A stretch of 64,000 bases of DNA from Vicia villosa (taxonomy: Eukaryota > Streptophyta > Magnoliopsida > Fabales > Fabaceae), in NCBI RefSeq assembly GCF_029867415.1, contig NW_026706240.1:1-64000 (forward strand), read 5' to 3'. The notes under the pieces are model-generated. The model was not told the origin of the DNA, searched no databases, and saw only the letters and a list, made by a program, of their open reading frames with translations. Shown here piece after piece: positions 10,898 to 21,614 of the stretch; the stretch's first letter is position 1; each line of letters begins with the position of its first letter. Both the position numbers and the translations under genes were made by a program.

Positions 10898-13780
10898 AAC
10901 AATGAAGTTGTTTATGAAACAAACATCATTTAAAATAAAATAAAACATTTTTTTATATTCAAAAGGGACTTCATCTTCAACCTCAAGAACAACAAAATGT
11001 GGATTTTCGAACTTGCTTAAATCTTAATCATTTTTGAAAATGTAAAGGTGCATCTTATGTGGTTTTTCAAGACGAATTCAACCATATAACTTTCATAAAT
11101 TTATTCAAACTGAAACTCATGAATTTCTAGAAAACAGTCAAGAACCCTAAATTTTCAAACTAAAATTAAATGATGAATATGTACAGTCAATTCCTAAAAC
11201 CTTAGGACTTTTATTCCCTACATTATACTAAATTGAATGGCATCAAGTTTTGTTCAAAATGATGCACAAATATAAGAGTTCTAGTTTGAGATTATTACCG
11301 CTGAACTGAGAATCAAAAATTGACTTAGTGGTGTTACAAAGATGTTGTGATGATCCAAATAGCTTCCTGGTACCTCAAGGATGCTAACTGGATGCTTGGA
11401 AGCCTTTGAATTTGCTTGAATCCTTCTGCTCGACTCCAACTACAAAATAGAAAAATAAAAAAAGGAAAATTATGTTCCAAGTGTTACAGTTATGATTCAA
11501 TAGATTGAATAGCTTATATATGTTGTATAAAAGGTATCTGGATTGGTAGTTTGGACAATGTATGAACAAAATGAAAGTTTGATGGTTAAGATTCAAGATT
11601 GCTCTTTAATGGAAGTTTAATGGTGATTTTGAGTTAGAGGTGGTTTTGAGGGTGGTGATTACGATGAACAACTTTAAAATGATGTATAGAAGCTATTTGG
11701 ATGGTTGTTTGACACTCAGAAACTCTAGAACTTAAAATGGCTCAAAATGAGAATCTCAAGTGAGGAGGTGACTTGGAGAATTCTGGTGTACTTGATGCAA
11801 GAGGCTTTGGCCTCTATTTATAGGCAATAATTAGGGTTTGTGGGTGAAGAAATCAAAGCAATTGAAGTTCACATGTGAAAGTAAGGTCACCGTGCTTGTT
11901 AGTGAAGAAATGAAGAAGTTATGGTTCCAATGGTGAGGTACAATGCTTTAATTATGCTTGGGAGGCTTTCTTTGCATCATAAGAGCTTGCTTATGGTTTT
12001 TGGATTGCTTTTGGTGCAGAGTAAACAAATTAAAGGCTCAATGCAAGAGCTGTTGGTGATTAAAATAGCTTTTCCAAAATGGAAGTCAAGACTTTATGCT
12101 TGAAATGGTATTATGCATTGGTTAAGGATTGAATCACTTAGTCCATAGCTCAAAAGCAAGTAAAATCATATGATTATGGTGTTTAGAACAAACAAAAGGG
12201 TCTGCAAGCAAGCATCTTGCAGATTTGGATTGGATTTCGAGCTTTGTTCTTCATGTTCATGGCTTGAAATTTAAGTGCTAAGGTGTCTTATTCATAAAAT
12301 CATAACTCATGGCTCAAGTGTTGAAATTTTATGCTAATGGTCTCTTTGGAAAGCCCTTGCTACATACTTCAATCCAATTGTTGGAAGTTTTCCCAAACTC
12401 ATCTTGATCTTGGTGAAAGTTGGCCACAAAGTTAGAAAAAATCTAGGTTAAAACACTTAGAAAATTTCTAAGTCTTTTGTTGGAAAATTCATGATCCCAT
12501 AACTCTCAAAAGATTCATTTTTTGAGAAAATTTTATATCTGACAAAGTTTTCCATTGGATCAAGACCTACAATTTTCATGTTGGAAATTTTTTTCAGTTG
12601 CATACTTGAAATTTGAAGTTACTTGTCCATGAAGTTATGACTAAAACACTTGAAAATACTTAGAATTTTTCTAAATCTTGAAATTTTCCAACTTTGACTT
12701 TTGTTGACTTTTTTATTCTAGATTGGTTTTCTTGATTTGTCTTGATCAAATGACTTGAATAATTATATGTTGATGATTTTGATCCTCAAAAGTCCATAGT
12801 TGACCAAATTTCTCAAAAGTCAAAGGTTGACCTGCATAGTTGACTTTTCCAAATGAACCGCAATTTTGTGGGTTCCAATTGAATCAAGCTCTTCTATTCA
12901 AATAAATGATATGAGTGGATTATAATTATTTATTGGAGGATCTTGAACCATGATTTGATCTATGGATCCATGTCTTGACTAAAAGTAAACTCTCTAGATG
13001 AATGAGGTCAAAACCCTAATTTGTGCATCAGATGAATTTGGAAGTTGTTGATCTTGAATTGAGACACCTTTGGACTTTGATTTTTATGGGGATAATGCTT
13101 GAAATCCTTTGTGGGTTTCAAAACCCTAATTTTCTTAGTCCCTTTTTAACACGTCTCGTATCTTGGAACAAGAAACACACAAGCAACAAGCAATAATATT
13201 TTTGGTATTTTTGTTAGAAAATAATATATGGATGATGATAATGATAATAATGATGATCCTACTATTTGAAATGGGGTGGGATCTCAGTGGTAAAAAATTG
13301 GGGTACAACAGGAAGTACCTTTTTTTTTAAATTTTATTTTATTTCGTAGATGTACATACAGAAGTTTCTGTAGATGCATCTGCAGAAGCATTTTATGTTA
13401 TATTCGTGCCAAACTCTCCTCTTCCCCCATTCTTCACATTTCTCATTTCAAAACTCTCAACCTCAAAAATCAAACTTCCACCGAAGTTGTTTTTTTCTCT
13501 CGAGTTCGGCCGTTAACGTCAACATCAACGATCAACATATTCCAATAACTTCAAAACTCAATTTAATCGGTAAGTTTTCGAGTTATTTTAGAGTATTTTC
13601 CGTAATGGAGTTTGAATAGATTTTTAGGTGTAGAAATCATTAGTTACTTTTAGAAACATAGTTTATAGATAATGTAGGTATTGTTTGATGTGTAAAACGG
13701 AAAATCAAGCCACCAAAATGGGGTTTTTAACCCTCTATAGTAGTGACCATATGCCATTTTTGCGTTTTAGAGGTTTTAGA

Positions 13781-13925
13781 ACGTTCTGTGGATGCATCTA
13801 CAGAACAAGTGAAACATTAGGTCGTTCCGTAGATGCACCTACGGAAAAATCCCAGTTTTTTGAAATGTAAGGTACTTCCGAAGATGCATCTACGAAAGAG
13901 TTCTGCAGGTGCACATACGGAAGTA
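13781..13925. repeat. Palindromic-word cluster in PMD MULE
   Basis: Four variants of a palindrome related to TTCCGTAGATGCATCTACGG (e.g. GATGCATCTACAGAAC, CGTAGATGCACCTACGG, GAAGATGCATCTACGAA, GCAGGTGCACATACGG) within 145 bases, probably in the first intron or leader of the PMD gene. Further variants lie at 13355-13390 and near the right end of the element. Confidence 0.7.
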
Positions 13926-14002
13926 AATTTAATTTTTTTCTTTTATTGTTATAGCTAAATGGTATCTAACTCGATTTTATTTGTAATACAATGCAGACAT
14001 TA

Positions 14003-15560
14003 TGGTCGACCATCCAGACAGACTGATACGTGGGAGGGTTGCACAACATGCCTCCAGGCAGCGTGAATGGATGTAGGTAGTGTCACAGGTGATTGATGGA
14101 GATGCCGTTCCAGCAGATGTACCTGTTACACCCGTTCCAACAGGGCCTTCTCCATTCGTTCCAGTTGAAGGCCTTCCCCATCTATTTCTTCCTCCTAGAG
14201 GTCTCGGGATGATGGCGAGGGTTCCTCACAGATGCCCTTCGCCCGCAGACGTTGTCGGACCCGTTCTTCTACTCCTGTGCCAGTGATGGGCGATGCTGGT
14301 TCTCCAGTGCCACCTCTTGAATTGCACGAGGAGGCTGATGCAGCTGAGGGGCCTGTCTTCTACCCAGTGGGTCCTATATATGTATCCCTGTTGATAGGGT
14401 ATGCAGATCAATCAGCTAAATATATCTGAGACGGGGAGGTAAAATTTCGTAGACTTTGCTTATTAACTATTTCTAATTAATTATTTCTAACTTTGCTTAT
14501 TATTAACAGTTTTTTTTGGAACATTTCAGGATAGGGATCCCTAGAAGTTCTACAACCACAGCCAGAAGATTGCCCCTCTCGTGCATCCTACTGAGCCGTG
14601 GTTCTAGGATGTCCTCTCAGCTTCTGGGCTAAAGGACCTCTATGAGGTCGGGTTCCACACGATACATAATGGGATGCTGATGACATTTGCAAAGAGGTTC
14701 CATCCAGAGACTTCATCATTTCATCTTCCTCATGGTAAGGTTACAACCACTCTTGACAATGTCGCATGCCTCCTGCATATACGTATCAGGGGTACCCTCC
14801 TTGGTCACGGTAGGCTGACAAAGGAGGAAGCGAGGGAGATGCTAATTGGAGCTCGGGGCTGATTCTGAGGACGCGCTTGAGGAGGTAGAGAGGACCCGTG
14901 GAGCACACGTGAGGTTTCACTTCTTGGCGCGAAAGTACAAGGCCGGGCTCCTTGTGCCACAGGCTGCTGATAGTGACGAGGAAGAGGTGGATATACACAG
15001 GCAGTGGGTGCTAGATGTTACTTCCTATTTTTGTTAGACACCCAGTTTTTTATGGACATGAGCTCATTGAACACAAACATCGTTTACCTGTGGTACTTAT
15101 TGGATACCGCACGTGCCCATGAGTATAACAGGGAGCGACTACCCTAGCGTACAACTACCATAGACTCCGAGAGGGATGCCTGTGGAAGGCAAGGATTGTG
15201 GTTGACAACTATTTTTTCTCAAATTTTATTATATATTTGTGATAATATGTTTGATCCTCGTGTTTTTTTCAGGGTTGGATATTACAACACTTCCCTGGCA
15301 TTATTGGCTGGGGAGAGATGCCGGTCTACACTGAGGCCATGCCATGTGTTAGATCCTTCATCCCCCTCAGACGCAACCAAGTGTCGGATCCTTACACGCG
15401 CTATCTTGACCGCATGGGTGTCAAGGACGTCCGATACGAGTGCTCTGCTGATCACCGTGAGACGGTTCCGTTTGACGAGATCGCATTATATTCTGGATGG
15501 TTGGCAGCCATTTCGACCACCATTGTTCGTTATCTTCAGGAGCACGTCACGCAGCAGTTT
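14003..15560 (+). pseudogene. Plant mobile domain (MAIN-like) protein, broken
   Basis: Begins ATGGTCGACCATCCAGACAG (MVDHPDRLIRGRVAQHASRQRE, then a stop) and continues through several frames. Recognisable PMD motifs: KIAPLVHPTEPWF and GLKDLYEVGFHTIHNGMLM; then FAKRFHPETSSFHLPHGKV with TTTLDNVACLLHI, the hallmark of the PMD family; then LTKEEAREMLI; and, after a probable intron at about 15205-15271, MPVYTEAMPCVRSFIPLR and DPYTRYLDRMGVKDVRYECS. PMD proteins (Arabidopsis MAIN/MAIL1 are the domesticated forms) are often carried by MULEs. Several stops and frameshifts (e.g. a TGA after GARG near 14860) show it is dead. GC content is visibly higher than in the flanking LTRs. Confidence 0.85.
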
Positions 15561-16364
15561 GACTACCATCACTTTAGAAATAGTTCAACCACACTTTGTG
15601 ATATCAGAACCTATAGTTTCATCTCGTTTGGTCTGGTGAAAAATATAGTTCAATCCGGACCGAGACATATTGCAGATCAATTGAGAATAAAGAATGTTGT
15701 CCCAAATTGATGTTCCAACACTGTTATGCTCTGACCAAATGTGGTTTGTATTTCATTATGTTGGTTTTTAATCATGAGATTTACGGAGTCCTAATCACGG
15801 CGCAAGTCCCCCATCCTATTACCTAATCAATTTCACAAACTAGCATGGGCCGACTCAACTCTATTGGTGTATTTCCAGGGTGTCAGAAATTATCAGTCCA
15901 CGCATAGACAATCTTCTCCTTCACCTTATCAAGAATGTTGCTTTTAACATATTTTAATAAATCAGGATACTTTTCACACTCATTCTGAAATTGAATGACA
16001 AAATCGACATATAATTCTTTTGTCGAAGAATTTAGTATACGATTCCATGCATCCATTATTTTTTCAACAATCACACCGGACTTCACCAATTTTCCACCTT
16101 ATGAATCCATGTGAGCATGCTATCACGATCATCCAACTCTTGCTTCTTATTAAAGTCATCGCAAACATCTATCGCCTTTATAACAACCCCTTGAACATTC
16201 GGAGAAACATCGTTTGTAGAAACTAATTCTTTTGAGATATTATCGAGGCGTGCCATAACTATTTGTAAACAGTAACAAAAATTACAAAAAATTATAAAAC
16301 TACTGTAAAAAATAGCACATACATGTTCCAGAGATGTACATACGAAACTTGTCATCTTCAACAC
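15545..16364 (-). pseudogene. MULE (MURA/FAR1-like) transposase relic
   Basis: On the minus strand, 16364 to about 16130 encodes a start-like region ending DDRDSMLTWIHKVENW, typical of the beginning of a FAR1-type DNA-binding domain. It is fused by internal deletion to MVKSGVIVEKIMDAWNRIL, STKELYVDFVIQFQNECEKY and VKEKIVYAWTDNF, the C-terminal part of the MULE transposase domain. Beyond a frameshift near 15880 it continues with TNRVESAHASL, GDLRRD, SVNLMIKNQHNEIQTTFGQS and MSRSGLNYIFHQTKRDETIG, then DITKCG followed by TGA where the SWIM-type zinc finger needs Cys. The catalytic DDE core is deleted. It is convergent with the PMD gene. Confidence 0.8.
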
Positions 16365-16760
16365 TTTCCAAAGCTGTACCTATGGAAGCAACATTACTTT
16401 TATTTTTACAATAATTTGATGATTAATGTGAGCAATGTAATGGACAAAGTTGAATCTTTACCTTAAATTTAGTTTTCTCTTGCTCCCTATTGCACCAAAA
16501 AGTTGAAACTTTAGAGTGAAAAATAATATTGATGATTTAAGGTTTTTTAGATTGGTGAAGGTGAGTGTTGAAGAAGAAAAACAACAACGAGGAGTGATCA
16601 TGCTAGTTTAAAATATAACAAAAAATTTCGGAGCTATATCTACGAAATATTCCGACGCTAAAAAATTTTGTATATGTAGCTCCAGAAAAATCAAATTTTG
16701 ACAAAAAAAAAAAAGTGTTTCCTAATATGTATATTCGAAAGCAGGAGGTATAAATAAAAT

Positions 16761-17313
16761 TGCACTAGATGCCTATCAGTATAAGGGGTGAACTATGCTT
16801 CTACTAATTTCTCTTTTACTTGTTATTAATGGTGATGCTTTTATTTTACTTATACATAAAACCTTTTTTAAAAAAAATTATAAAATTGATAAGCTGATTT
16901 ATAATTTAAAATATAATAATTTTTTAATTGTTGATTTTAAATGTAAAGTAATATTAATTATTGTTTAAAAAATTATCACAATTGCTTATTAAAGAAAAAA
17001 TTGAAATAAAAAATAAACCATTAAAATTCAAAGTAATAATAATAAAGTTAAAAAAAGAAAAAAGAAAAATGAAAGGAGTAGTATTTATTAGTCGGCAGCA
17101 AGACAACTTGCAAGTTCATATGGTTTGTTAACTAAACTCTGGCATTATCCCACTATTGACTGGGGAGTGTTATATCAAACATTATAATTAAATATTAAAA
17201 AAAAAAAAAGATTAAGGTTGTGAGGGAAAGGACATGAAAAGGAAGTGAGAACACAGAGAGTGAAATAAAATCGAGAAAGAAGAGAATCGAGAAATAGATA
17301 GATCTGAGAGAAA
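16761..17313. other. Intergenic region and 5' flank of DUF1068 gene
   Basis: AT-rich sequence with A/T runs and no protein or repeat signature that I recognise. From about 17215 to the ATG at 17314 it becomes GA-rich, as in many plant 5' untranslated regions. No convincing TATA box could be singled out. Confidence 0.5.
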
Positions 17314-18624
17314 ATGTCACGGGGTAGTAGTAGATCTGATTCAGCGATATGGTTAAGATGGTGTTTGGTTTTGTTCGCAATGGTGTCCGCTTTAGGTGTA
17401 TGCGGTCCTGCTCTTTACTGGAGATTCAAAAAAGGCATCACTCTTCGCTCCTCTAACTCCAAACTCTCTTGTCCTCCTTGTATCTGTGATTGCCCTCCTC
17501 CTCTTTCTCTCTTCCAACTCGCTCCTGGTAATTATGATCCAAAGCCTCTTTCAACTTTCCAATCATTTTTTTTTATTCCATTTCTGGATCTAACTAACTA
17601 GCTTCATTTCTATCTTACACAGGGCTAGCAAATCTCTCTGTCACAGGTTAGTTAGGGTTGGTTTCTTTTTACGCATAATCTAGCCTTTTACAATCTTAAT
17701 TTCTTTATTTTTTTGTTTTATATTATTTCAATCTTAAGATGAATCGCTAAAAATCAATTGTGTGTCATTTGATCTATTGGTTGGACATTGGTGTGACGGT
17801 TGATATGTCTAGGTAATAAGTTGCTGCTTGTTTAGATGTTAAACTTATAGGTAATAAACCATAAAGAAGAATTTAGAATCGAGTGATTTTCAGTGTTATC
17901 AAATTGCGGCACCATAGTTGCTATGGCGGATATATATGGCGGTTTTTGGGCTAGCCACAATGGTAAACATCGGCCGATATTGCTATAATGACGCTGCAAA
18001 GCAACCTGTATGGCGGGATTTTGGTTCTCCGCCATGGACAACACCGGTGATTTTTTGTTGCATGATTTACATTATGGTTTCATTTGATTCATATAGCCAA
18101 TCCTAGTTAGAAAAGGTTTTTGTTGTTGTAAACTTTTTGCTTCCTCGCACTCAATATGCTGTATCCATCAATTTGCAATATAAACTTAGGTAATTTTCGG
18201 TCAATTGGCTCCAACAAATGTTGGATCATGCGAGCTATTGATCATGATTCTGGAAGGCTAAACTTGTTGCTAGATTTTTGCTGATACATATAAATGACAT
18301 CAGTTATGATGATGAACAACAGATTGTGGAGGCAATGATCCGGAACTAAAGGAGGAGATGGAGAAGCAGTTTGTGGACCTTCTAACCGAGGAGCTAAAGT
18401 TACAAGAGTCAGTTTCTGAAGCGCACACGCGGCATATGAACATAACTTTGGCTGAAGCAAAAAGAGTGGGATCTCAATACCAGAGAGAAGCAGACAAATG
18501 TGTTGCTGCAACTGAAACGTGCGAGCAGGCAAGAGAGCAGGCTGAAGCCAAGCTCACCAAGGAGAGAAAACTGACTTTGATATGGGAGAAACGGGCACGC
18601 CAAATAGGCTGGGAAGGAGAATAA
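17314..18624 (+). CDS. DUF1068 family membrane-anchored protein, three exons
   Basis: Exons 17314-17527, 17623-17646 and 18323-18624 join in frame to a 179-residue protein. Both introns have GT-AG borders (17528-17622 and 17647-18322), and both junctions split a codon after its first base. Residues about 16-36 form one membrane anchor (LVLFAMVSALGVCGPALYW). A Cys/Pro-rich motif CPPCICDCPPP follows at 53-63. The 24-nt middle exon encodes LANLSVT, and exon 3 starts with the family hallmark DCGGNDPELKEE and is predicted coiled coil, ending WEKRARQIGWEGE. This matches the plant-specific DUF1068 family in length, order of parts and the position of the micro-exon. Molecular function is not established; a single-pass endomembrane or plasma membrane protein is likely. 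It is the only intact host gene in the window and is bracketed by MULEs. Confidence 0.9.
17893..18065. repeat. Possible MITE remnant in DUF1068 intron 2
   Basis: An island less AT-rich than the rest of intron 2, with short inverted words such as CCATAGTTGCTATGG and repeated GGCGG/CCGCC triplets, running from TGTTATCAAATTGCGGC to CCGCCATGGACAACACCG. The look is of a small non-autonomous element, but I found no second copy or target duplication here. Confidence 0.35.
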
Positions 18625-19122
18625 CTGCATCATGTTTGTTATTTTTATAAAAATTATTTATATGGTTATAAGCATCATTTTATATATAAGCATACAAGCA
18701 AAATGCTTGAGTCGTCAAGTTATTCTCCTCTTATTGTGTTTGTGACTGCATATTTGCTAGAATCAACAATTTTTACATCGCTGATGATACCAATTCATGA
18801 TCCCACATGGGAAAAATGTAAACATAAAATCTTTGCCAGATCTACCACTTATGACCTCGTTTAATGTTTACTACCATCCAACTAATTATGTCGGTTGGGC
18901 TGCCATAGGTTCATTCTCACATTTTCTTTTCTTTCTCTCAGCATTCAAATAAAGGGCAAACTATCATTTTGGTTTGGTTCTCATAAGTGTTCTGAATATG
19001 TCGAATACAACAAGCATTTTTTATTAATTATTTGAGTCACTTGGATTGTTATTTTAGTTCTTCGGTATATTTTAATTTTGGAATGGATCTCAAGGGGTCA
19101 ACTATTAACATGCATGTCATAT
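18625..19122. other. 3' flank of DUF1068 gene, non-coding
   Basis: Presumed 3' untranslated region and intergenic sequence up to the left end of the second MULE. No open frame, repeat or RNA signature is recognisable. A canonical AATAAA is not evident close to the stop codon. Confidence 0.5.
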
Positions 19123-19204
19123 GAGAAATTAATTTGCCACCCCTTTTTTATACCTGCCACCCTCCAATTTTATCCTTGTTAAAAAAATTGAGAAACAAAG
19201 AATT

Positions 19205-19330
19205 TCCGAAGCAAATTTTCGGTATAACGAAAATTTAGTTAATTTGAAATTTTAGGTATACCGGAATTTTCAAAATTTTGGTATACCCGAAATTTCAAAT
19301 TAACTAAATTTTCGGTATGTTGTAATTTTT
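19205..19330. repeat. Inverted words in left end of MULE
   Basis: Alternating direct and inverted versions of GAAATTTTCGGTATACC, including an exact inverted pair built on AATTTGAAATTTT and TTAACTAAATTTTCGGTAT. Equivalent ACCGGAAATTTC words occur at 36795-37080 inside the other end. Confidence 0.65.
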
Positions 19331-19421
19331 GGTTTTTTAAACGGTTGAGATTTTGCCGACATTTTTGAAGGGTTCTGATTGCACCGATACATTTGTGTGG
19401 TCTAGAATGCACCACCATTTG

Positions 19422-19430
19422 TATAAATAG
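19422..19430 (+). promoter_or_regulatory. TATA box of MULE small gene
   Basis: TATAAATAG lies about 40 bases upstream of the ATG at 19470, the only ORF in this part of the MULE. The short leader and good match make a promoter role plausible. Confidence 0.55.
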
Positions 19431-19469
19431 GGGTCTTAGGGTTATCGGATAACACATCATTTCAACAAA

Positions 19470-19570
19470 ATGCATCTTTCTCAATATTTTATTAAAGTAT
19501 CTGTGTATTTCAATGGTCGCAACCCTGCTGTTCAAACTAAGATTCCAAATTACGTTGAATCCTTTGCCAC
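19470..19570 (+). pseudogene. MULE small ORF, 5' part, interrupted by Ogre-type LTR
   Basis: Starts ATGCATCTTTCTCAATA and encodes MHLSQYFIKVSVYFNGRN, then VQTKIPNYVESFAT. The coding frame runs directly into the target duplication GCCAC at 19566-19570 and is cut there by the 13.8-kb family A element. It resumes in frame at 33342; the interrupted gene would be 122 residues. The VYFNGR start resembles the N-terminal region of MuDR-type transposases (inference from memory of the family, not a search). Either this is a stand-alone small protein of PMD MULEs or the N-terminal remainder of a transposase. Confidence 0.7.
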
Positions 19571-19709
19571 TGTAATACGGTGAACTGACTTTATCGAAAT
19601 GTGCGGATAGCAAGAGTCGCCACCGACTTTTATTTTATCCAAATTAACAGAAAGGCTAAAAGAACAAGAAAAACCTTTTAAAAGAAAACTGAGCTCGGGG
19701 GGTAATTTA

Positions 19710-19757
19710 TGCAAAGGGAAGGTGTAAGGCACCCTTTGCATCCATGGTTTTCCATGG
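19710..19757 (-). other. Conserved double hairpin, family A 3' LTR
   Basis: TGCAAAGGG (19710-19718) pairs with CCCTTTGCA (19732-19740), and CCATGG-TTTT-CCATGG follows at 19742-19757. In the LTR at 1476-1522 the corresponding stem is TACAAAGGG/CCCTTTGTA: both partners changed. The identical copy in the other LTR is at 29573-29620. Confidence 0.75.
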
Positions 19758-21552
19758 GCTCTTAATTGCTTTGCTCTTTTGAAAGAAATGTAGAAGAAGT
19801 GAATACGGACTTTATCTCGTAAATGAGCGTAGCCATATTAAAAGTTTATGAAAAAGTGTAAGAAAAAGATTTAAACCAGAGCAAGGCAATTAGGAGCAAT
19901 TACCTTAATGTTTGTAGAAAAAATTCTTTTAGCCTTTCAGGGTGAAAGAGTCTATCCATGCCATAAGAGGGCAGGAAGCCTTTCATTTGGAGGTTGAAGG
20001 GTCGTCGCAATATCGTTCGCCATAAGACTGTCCCATGCCATAGAGAGGCATGTAGTCTAAGGGAAGGATCAGAATAGCCTTTCGTTAGGAAACCAGAGGA
20101 TACCTCAGCCTTTCGTAGGCAACTTCCGAGGGACGAGATCATGTATAGTGTATCGAAGGCAGCATCATTAGGGACTTATGATCTTTGCATTATTCGAGGC
20201 ATCATGGCTGAGGTATCCTCGTATTCGAGGGACATGGCTATTCTGCAAAAACACAAGGCAACAGGCAACAAGAGGGGTTACCAAAAAGTGTGCGTGGGTG
20301 CAACAATCATGTGATTGAATTCAGAAATTTTATCTTATAATTAAGTGATTCTAATTTGATTAACAGGCTTGCACTCCCTAAGATTACTAACCACATCAAT
20401 TAATATGGGGAAGGGGAAAAAGAAACCAGCGTGGGGAAAGGGAGAATGAAGCCAGCGGATCAATAGTGCTACAGGTCTAACACAAGTAATAATTAAAATA
20501 AATCAGGGTTTTAGGGTTACCGACTATTGAGCTTTGACGGTTGGCAAACCCTGAAAATTGGAAAAGGGAAAATAAACAAGAAGGAGTGAGTGTATTATCA
20601 ATTCAAATGAGAATTAGGGTTAATCCTAACTTGATAAAGAAAACAAAATAAAATGAAATAAAATAGATATTTAAGATAAAAATAAAATTGAACTTAACTT
20701 TTGATTTGATCTGATATGGTTGTTAGTCGAAGGTAGCCTCGAGGTTAACCCTGAAAAATTGGCAAAAGAGATAAAAAGCGTGAGTGTAAAATAGTTCATT
20801 GACTTTCGAGGGTTGAACTCTAATAATAATTTTATAAGGCAAATAATTACTTAAGGGAAAATAAAGGAAAATAAAAGTCGGGACTTAGCTTCGTAAAAGG
20901 CATGGCGCGTGATCGGAAGTCATTTGATAACTACCTGAAAAAGGAATGCACAAAAATATTTTTTAGTGTAGGCGTGATCTTCGTAAACCCTGATCAGGGC
21001 ACAAATTAACCATAGTTAAGAAAATAAATTACTAATTGAAATAATACCAAAGTTAACGGAGAAAAATCGAGAGTTCGAATCAATATATCGATTAAATAAT
21101 TATTGGATGTAATCCTAATTATTTAATTGATAAAACAATTCATTTTGAAAATAATATTGAATTTTAAATAATAATCATAAAACAATTATGAATAAAATTG
21201 TGAAAACTCGAACTTTCGATAAAAATTATACATCTATTATAACAACTAATTTATTGGAATCAGTAAATAAATATAAAAGAAATAATAATTATAATAATAG
21301 AATAAAGAAAATAAAAAAAACATTTATGTAATTGAAATTAAAAAAAAAAATAAAAAAAGGACTTAGCTTGGATCCAGTGTTATATGACCATGAGGGTGCA
21401 TAGTGGACCTCATCATCTAAGGCGCAGGATCTACTGGCTTGAGGATCCAAGGGTTGACGCTGCGGTCGCGGGGTAGTCTTTCATCGAAGCGTTGCATGGA
21501 ATCTACAACAAAAGGGTTATGAAAAAAATAAAACACAAAACGTCTGGGGGCA

Positions 21553-21614
21553 GGATCGAACCAAGGTCTTGGAGTTTGTAAGCCTCAGACGCATCCCCCT
21601 CTTCCACTCAGCCA
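21553..21614 (-). other. tRNA-like segment with A and B boxes, family A LTR
   Basis: Minus strand: TGGCTGAGTGG (21614-21604, A box) and GGTTCGATCC (21562-21553, B box), with flanking bases that resemble the body of a plant tRNA (AAGAGGGGGATGCGTCTGAG, then GACCTTGGTTCGATCCTGCC). It sits about 0.67 kb after the TATA-like box, in sense orientation, and is kept in the second LTR at 31427-31488. Confidence 0.6.

Larger units (their letters stand above)
9527..13310 (-). mobile_element. Family B Ogre-type LTR, main segment
   Basis: Minus-oriented LTR whose first base on the element strand is 13310 (plus strand ends GGGTACAACA). The plus-oriented relative at 42689-46570 starts TGTTGTGCCCC and shares the same order of blocks: a TATA box (here CTATTTATA on the plus strand near 11813), an AT-rich block, and a TG/AC repeat (here (TG)12 at 9941-9964). 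A tRNA-like segment lies at 10840-10897. The LTR continues as 6121-6297 beyond the family C insertion. No partner LTR or internal region is seen. Frames such as 10595-10948 and 9902-10192 (minus) are chance openings in LTR sequence. Confidence 0.85.
13311..16760. mobile_element. Decayed MULE with PMD gene and transposase relic
   Basis: Between the family B LTR and unique sequence lies a unit with a PMD (MAIN-like) pseudogene on the plus strand and a MULE transposase relic on the minus strand, meeting tail to tail near 15550. The left edge (GGAAGTACC plus a T-run, then CGTAGATGTACATAC) and the inverted right edge (AAACAC plus a T-run, then CTGGAGCTACATATAC) look like degraded terminal inverted repeats. 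Palindromic words of the type CGTAGATGCATCTACG recur near both ends (13355-13390, 13781-13925, 16322-16390, 16628-16690). Neither gene is intact. Outer limits are approximate; no target duplication was found, because the left end abuts the LTR insertion. Confidence 0.65.

Noticed and set aside
10595..10948. 117-residue hydrophobic minus-strand frame
   Set aside because: It spans the tRNA-like segment in the family B LTR; the other family B LTR does not keep it, so coding is unlikely.
21553..21614. tRNA gene (also 10840-10897, 31427-31488, 52109-52167)
   Set aside because: A and B boxes are present but I could not fold an acceptor stem or a normal anticodon arm, and the segments are embedded in LTRs; kept as tRNA-like only.
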